Assembly (NCBI RefSeq): GCF_027942865.1 | Contig: NC_134515.1 | Coordinates: forward strand, 25,194,227-25,258,226 | Length of the DNA: 64,000 nt | Reading direction: 5' to 3' | From: Odontesthes bonariensis | Taxonomy: Eukaryota; Chordata; Actinopteri; Atheriniformes; Atherinopsidae | Shown here: positions 60,449 to 64,000 of the stretch, piece by piece | Position numbering within the stretch: the first letter of the stretch is position 1 | How the letters are laid out: every line of letters begins with the position of its first letter | Notes under the pieces: model-generated | Told to the model about the DNA's origin: nothing | The model's database searches: none | What the model saw: the letters and a program-made list of their open reading frames with translations, nothing else | Translations under genes and position numbers: made by a program

Positions 60449-62520
60449 AGGGCACTACTGGAATGTAACTTTCACAACAACTAAGTCACTCTTTCTTTCA
60501 AGAAAGAGATTGATTGCTAAGGACTGATTTAACAGGGTTTTTCTAAAGTGATGATAGCTGGATTTTGTACTCCTACACTGCGCTCATTATGGACAAGAGC
60601 ATCTCACATATTTGAAACCAGGTATCACATACTTGCACACTGTTTTATGTATGATGTAGGTTCATTTTTTTAATCATTTTTTTGCTGTCACGCACAGCAT
60701 GACATGCTCTGGGAAAGGTTTACGTCATGGTTCCATTTTTACTTAGCTAAGATAAGAATACTTGCCATTATTTCTAGCCTTGATAGTTTTCTGGGGTCAG
60801 TATCATTTGTAACTTCACAGAGCTCCATGTGTAAACTGGGTATATATCATTGCATTTATGGCATTTCCTCTATAATAAGAATCTCTGCAAGAATACCATT
60901 TTTTACCACTCTAGTGGAAGAGCTCCGGCACTAGTGCAAGTGAGTCATTGGCAAATCGGTTATTAAACAGCAAAATTATTTCTACAAACTGGAAAATTCT
61001 TTGTCTCTTTCATGATCTGGTAAAGCATTGGTGTGAAATGAACATGATATGTCTGACATTGCGTAATTTGATCCCTTGTGTAATGAGCCTTTCCGTACCT
61101 TTTTTCTGAAACGCAAACACTTTTTAAAACTAGCATTTGGACATTTATATATGCTGTGGCTAAGATATGCTGGCAGCTTTCTTTGAAGGTGAATATGTTA
61201 AAGTCGTAGGATTTTATATGAATAGCTGCACCCCTAAACCTTCAAGTTTAGGTCAGAGGCTTCTTCAGAGGCTGAAGAAGCCTCTGACCGAGCACACTTT
61301 TCTTAATAGATTGTGTAGAGGCTGTGCAGCGTTGTCGATTATGGAGAGCGGCTGTTGCAACGTTCTGCCGTGCATAATTAGCACTCATAACTAGCTTTCA
61401 TATTGATGCTATTGCTTAAGTGGTTTTGAAACTTGCTCCTAGGTTCAAGATTGATTAGTTCTGTACAATTGTGCTAAAGTACTGCCATCGTATAACTCGA
61501 CAAACAGCTTGTTTGTCTCTTGTCTGGAAAAAAGTGGTGGAATCGAGAAAGAATGATTCAGATATGGAAGTAAGTACAGTGATGAAAACTAAGCCTAACC
61601 TTTTTCCATGTGAAAAATTCCTAATTAAATGGCACATTTTCAGTTCATAGTCTCCTCTCCCTCTTCAATCATCGTACTTTAAAGTGTCTTTTGTACTGAT
61701 TAACCACATTTTGTTTCAGTCTCTTTGTTACAGGTTTTTTTTTAATCAACCACTCCCAACTGACAGGAATTTTAAATCTACAGTCAAAGCAAGAGTCCGT
61801 TGGCTTCCTCATCAGTCGCCCTGGGCACATTCAGTTGTGCTCTGACTTGCAAAAGCCTGCAAGGAACAAACTGATTTGCAGGCATTGGCATTTGACATAT
61901 CAGATGCCAAATTAAATAAATGGTGAGAAAATCAGAGGGACAAACATGCAGACAAAAAAACCCAGCAACAGTAAAATTAAGCATAAAGAAGAAAATCTGT
62001 AGGTTACGATGCATTAAAGGCACTTTAAAAAATCCTTTAATTGTATAAATCAGATATCCAGTCAGTGTGGTTGCTCATTTTAGTTTAACATGCAACTCTT
62101 AAAGTTGAGTTGTATTTTTTTCCTCCTGGATGGCACTTCTTTCAAAATTGGAATATTCAAATTTTTCATTTTTTGATAGAATAGCTTCTCAGGATATATG
62201 TCAAGGGTGAAAACCAGTTTTAGGTGCATGCCGACAAACAGCACCCCAAAACTTAAAAGCTCTTGGGCATTTTTCTAGCGGTTAACAGATTAAGACTTTC
62301 AAATATCCACTGAGGTCTAAAGTAGGGAAAAAAATTAGGCTAGTACATCAGCTGAACTGTGAAACGTCTCTCCTTCCTCTGAGTTTTTTTTAACACAGCA
62401 ACCTGTCGAGCATTTAAACCAGGAAGTGTGCTACACCTGTACATACATTTCTAAAATATCTAGTTGCTTTTTGTGCTTTGAAACAAAACCGCTGTGGAAC
62501 AATGAGGGATTAACGTTTAA
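60449..62520. other. cdh26 3' UTR and intergenic DNA
   Basis: No further exon is visible. ATTAAA at 60,962 is a possible poly(A) signal but is unproven. A perfect hairpin lies at 61,251-61,289. The rest is AT-rich without recognised repeats. Confidence 0.5.
61251..61289. other. Perfect 18-bp hairpin with 3-nt loop
   Basis: GGTCAGAGGCTTCTTCAG is followed by AGG and then its exact reverse complement. It lies about 800 bases after the cdh26 stop codon. It could be a fold in an extended 3' UTR or a DNA palindrome. It is not followed by a T run and is shorter than usual for a microRNA precursor. Confidence 0.85.
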
Positions 62521-62524
62521 CTTT

Positions 62525-62830
62525 TATGGTTTCCTATTTGCATGTTCTCCCCGTGTATGCGTGGGTTCTCTCCGGGTACTCCGGCTTCCTCCCACTGTAC
62601 AAAAACATGCATGTTAGGTTGATTGGTGTCTCTAAAATTGTCCCTAGGAGTGAGTGTGAGCGTGTGTGTGGTTTGTTTGTCTCTGTGTGGCTTTGTGATG
62701 GACTAGCGACCTGTCCAGGGTGTACCCTGCCTCTCGCCCACTGACCGCTGGGATAGGCTCCAGCCCCCCCGCGACCCGACAGTTAGATTAAACGAGTATA
62801 GAAAATGGATGGATCAATGGATGGTTTCCT
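62525..62830 (+). repeat. Widespread fish interspersed repeat ending in GGATGGAT
   Basis: The text contains GCATGTTCTCCCCGTGTATG, CGTGGGTTCTCTCCGGGTAC, CTTCCTCCCACTGTAC and GTGTACCCTGCCTCTCGCCC, and ends in ATGGATGGATCAATGGATGG. This is a repeat widely seen in fish genomes, probably a SINE-like or DNA element. Diverged copies lie at about 24,690-24,890 and 28,225-28,400. Confidence 0.75.
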
Positions 62831-62927
62831 ATTTGAGGGAGAGGGTGTGTCGTTTCTCTTTCTTTTTCTTTGCTCTCCCTCTTTCCCTGTCCCGCTGTCA
62901 GGTTCGGTACTATTATATAGATATATC

Positions 62928-63222
62928 TTAGATCCAAGGACTCAGGTCAGCTGGTCCAGTCCAGAGTCCAGACTAAACATGGAGAAGCAGCATTTAGCTG
63001 TTATGCTGCAAACCAGTGGAACAAACTGCCAGTGGAGATTAAACTTTCACCAAATGTAGACATTTTTAAATCCAGGTTAAAAACATTTCTTTTCTCATGT
63101 GTCAATGCATGAAATCTGCACGGTATCTTTTAACTTATCTTGACTGTTGCTTGTTTTTAAATTAATTTAAATGATTTTATTTGTTTCTCTTTATATTCTT
63201 TTTTGTATTTTAATGCTTCTGG
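62928..63222 (+). mobile_element. LINE fragment (same family as 30.6 kb)
   Basis: The + strand carries LDPRTQVSW, RLNMEKQHLAVMLQTSG-type text in one frame, and in another CYAANQWNKLPVEIKLSPN followed by KTFLFSC. This corresponds to the last reverse-transcriptase residues and the start of the 3' UTR of the LINE at 30,622-31,560. It is truncated on both sides and ends about 320 bases before the second cdh26-like first exon. Confidence 0.8.
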
Positions 63223-63419
63223 AGGGCAACCACACCCGCAGAGTAAAACTTCATTTTTACAAAAATGATCTAAAGAAGAAAATATGCAGAACAGCACTTA
63301 CAACGTAACATTGTTGAAAAAATATCATCTTTGTCTTAGACACAAAATATATGTACAAGTATTAGATTTAGTGTATCTGAATGCATGTAGACTGCCACCT
63401 GACAAAATGCGCTCTGTTT

Positions 63420-63541
63420 TCTTCAAAGCCAGCCAATCTGCTGCCTGCAGGCAGAGTGGGTTTGTCCTCTATGAGCTCTTACACAAGCTGTTTGTGGCAC
63501 TTTGGGAGCAATTCAACAGTGGACTGCAAGCACTGTGAACC
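63420..63541 (+). promoter_or_regulatory. Upstream block of the second cdh26-like gene
   Basis: Matches 43,470-43,588 upstream of the first gene, including AGCCAATCT and CTGCCTGCAGGCA. It is the probable 5' UTR and promoter-proximal region. Small indels separate the two copies. Confidence 0.5.
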
Positions 63542-63571
63542 ATGACGAGGAGCATTTCCCTTCTTCTGTTG
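63542..63571 (+). CDS. First coding exon of a second cadherin-26-like gene (partial)
   Basis: ATG at 63,542 opens [10 protein letters not shown], then a GTAGGA donor at 63,572. The first gene has MRSISLLLL before GTAAGC at the same point. Upstream sequence and the beginning of the following intron are also collinear with 43,470-44,000. The exon holds the start of a signal peptide and ends at a codon boundary as in the first gene. Later exons lie beyond the window. This is a tandem paralogue; teleosts are known to carry more than one cdh26 gene. Confidence 0.8.
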
Positions 63572-64000
63572 GTAGGAATCACATTAGTATTATGGTCATT
63601 ATTACTGTGTCATATAATTTTTTTTATATTTACTGTTCAAGCTAGGGTAATTTGTGCAGCAATAAATATGCAAATCTCCCTGTTTAGAAAATGATGTGTT
63701 AGATCAAAAATATCAGCACAGAATGTCAATAAGCATGTGCCTGTTTATTTTAGGATTAAAAAGTCTGGAAGAACACAGATGCAAAACCAGTTGTTTACCC
63801 GTTTTCTGTAGTTATTGGATTAGAGCTGGCTATAATGTCTATGTCTTCCTGTTATGAACTTGGCTGCAACTTTAGAATTTGAATTTTTCACTACAAGAGT
63901 CCCTTTGTGGCTCCAAATATTCTCTCTATAGTTTAATAATCTCTTACATTGCTGAAGTTTGTTCAGCAATTTATTGCCTGTGTTAAAAGGTTCTTATGTG
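63572..64000 (+). other. Start of intron 1 of the second cdh26-like gene
   Basis: The sequence is AT-rich and shows patches of similarity to 43,770-44,000 (for example GCAAAACCAGTT and TCTCTATAGTTTAAT against TCTCTGTAGATTAAT). No further exon appears before the window ends. Confidence 0.6.

Overview
The window is eukaryotic, most likely teleost fish. It has intron-split genes with GT-AG boundaries, long CA/GT microsatellites, and a dense load of fish-type transposons: Tc1, Harbinger-like, Tigger-like, hAT, and L2- and L1-like LINEs. No bacterial operon, CRISPR array, rRNA or tRNA was recognised. Assignments come from reading and translating the sequence and comparing with remembered families; no database search was run.

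Layout. Positions 1-18,400 show no recognisable exon, only microsatellites and purine or pyrimidine tracts. From 18.4 to 28.6 kb lies a transposon block: a 660-bp palindromic element, a Tc1 relic that appears to contain a GGCCTCA-ended element that in turn contains a Tigger-like element, and a direct duplication of about 0.9-1.2 kb. Three exons on the + strand (28,896-32,031) encode the C-terminal half of dysbindin (dtnbp1); its upstream exons were not found. From 32 to 41.5 kb there are LINE pieces, a Harbinger Myb-like gene fragment, a truncated Tc1, and a complete Tc1 with long inverted repeats split by a non-autonomous element. That element occurs twice, each copy with perfect 9-bp target duplications.

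The main gene is a cadherin-26-like gene on the + strand (43,589-60,448). I could assemble 22 coding exons in consistent phase, giving about 875 residues: signal peptide, very short propeptide ending RSKR, five extracellular cadherin domains, one membrane helix, and a cytoplasmic tail ending in a catenin-binding-like segment. Its 9-kb first intron is filled by an hAT transposase pseudogene, a long-inverted-repeat element, a TTAA-flanked MITE, an L2-like LINE with an esterase-type ORF1, and a 5'-truncated L1-like insertion with target duplication.

Two features stand out. A 186-bp unit (66-bp coding exon plus intron) is triplicated in frame in the cytoplasmic tail. A second first exon with related flanks, at 63,542, shows that a tandem cdh26 paralogue begins here and leaves the window. 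The two genes act separately: dysbindin belongs to the BLOC-1 complex of endosome and lysosome-related organelle traffic, and cadherin-26 is an epithelial adhesion protein. No new enzymatic or defence system was found; the novelty lies in gene structure and nested mobile DNA.
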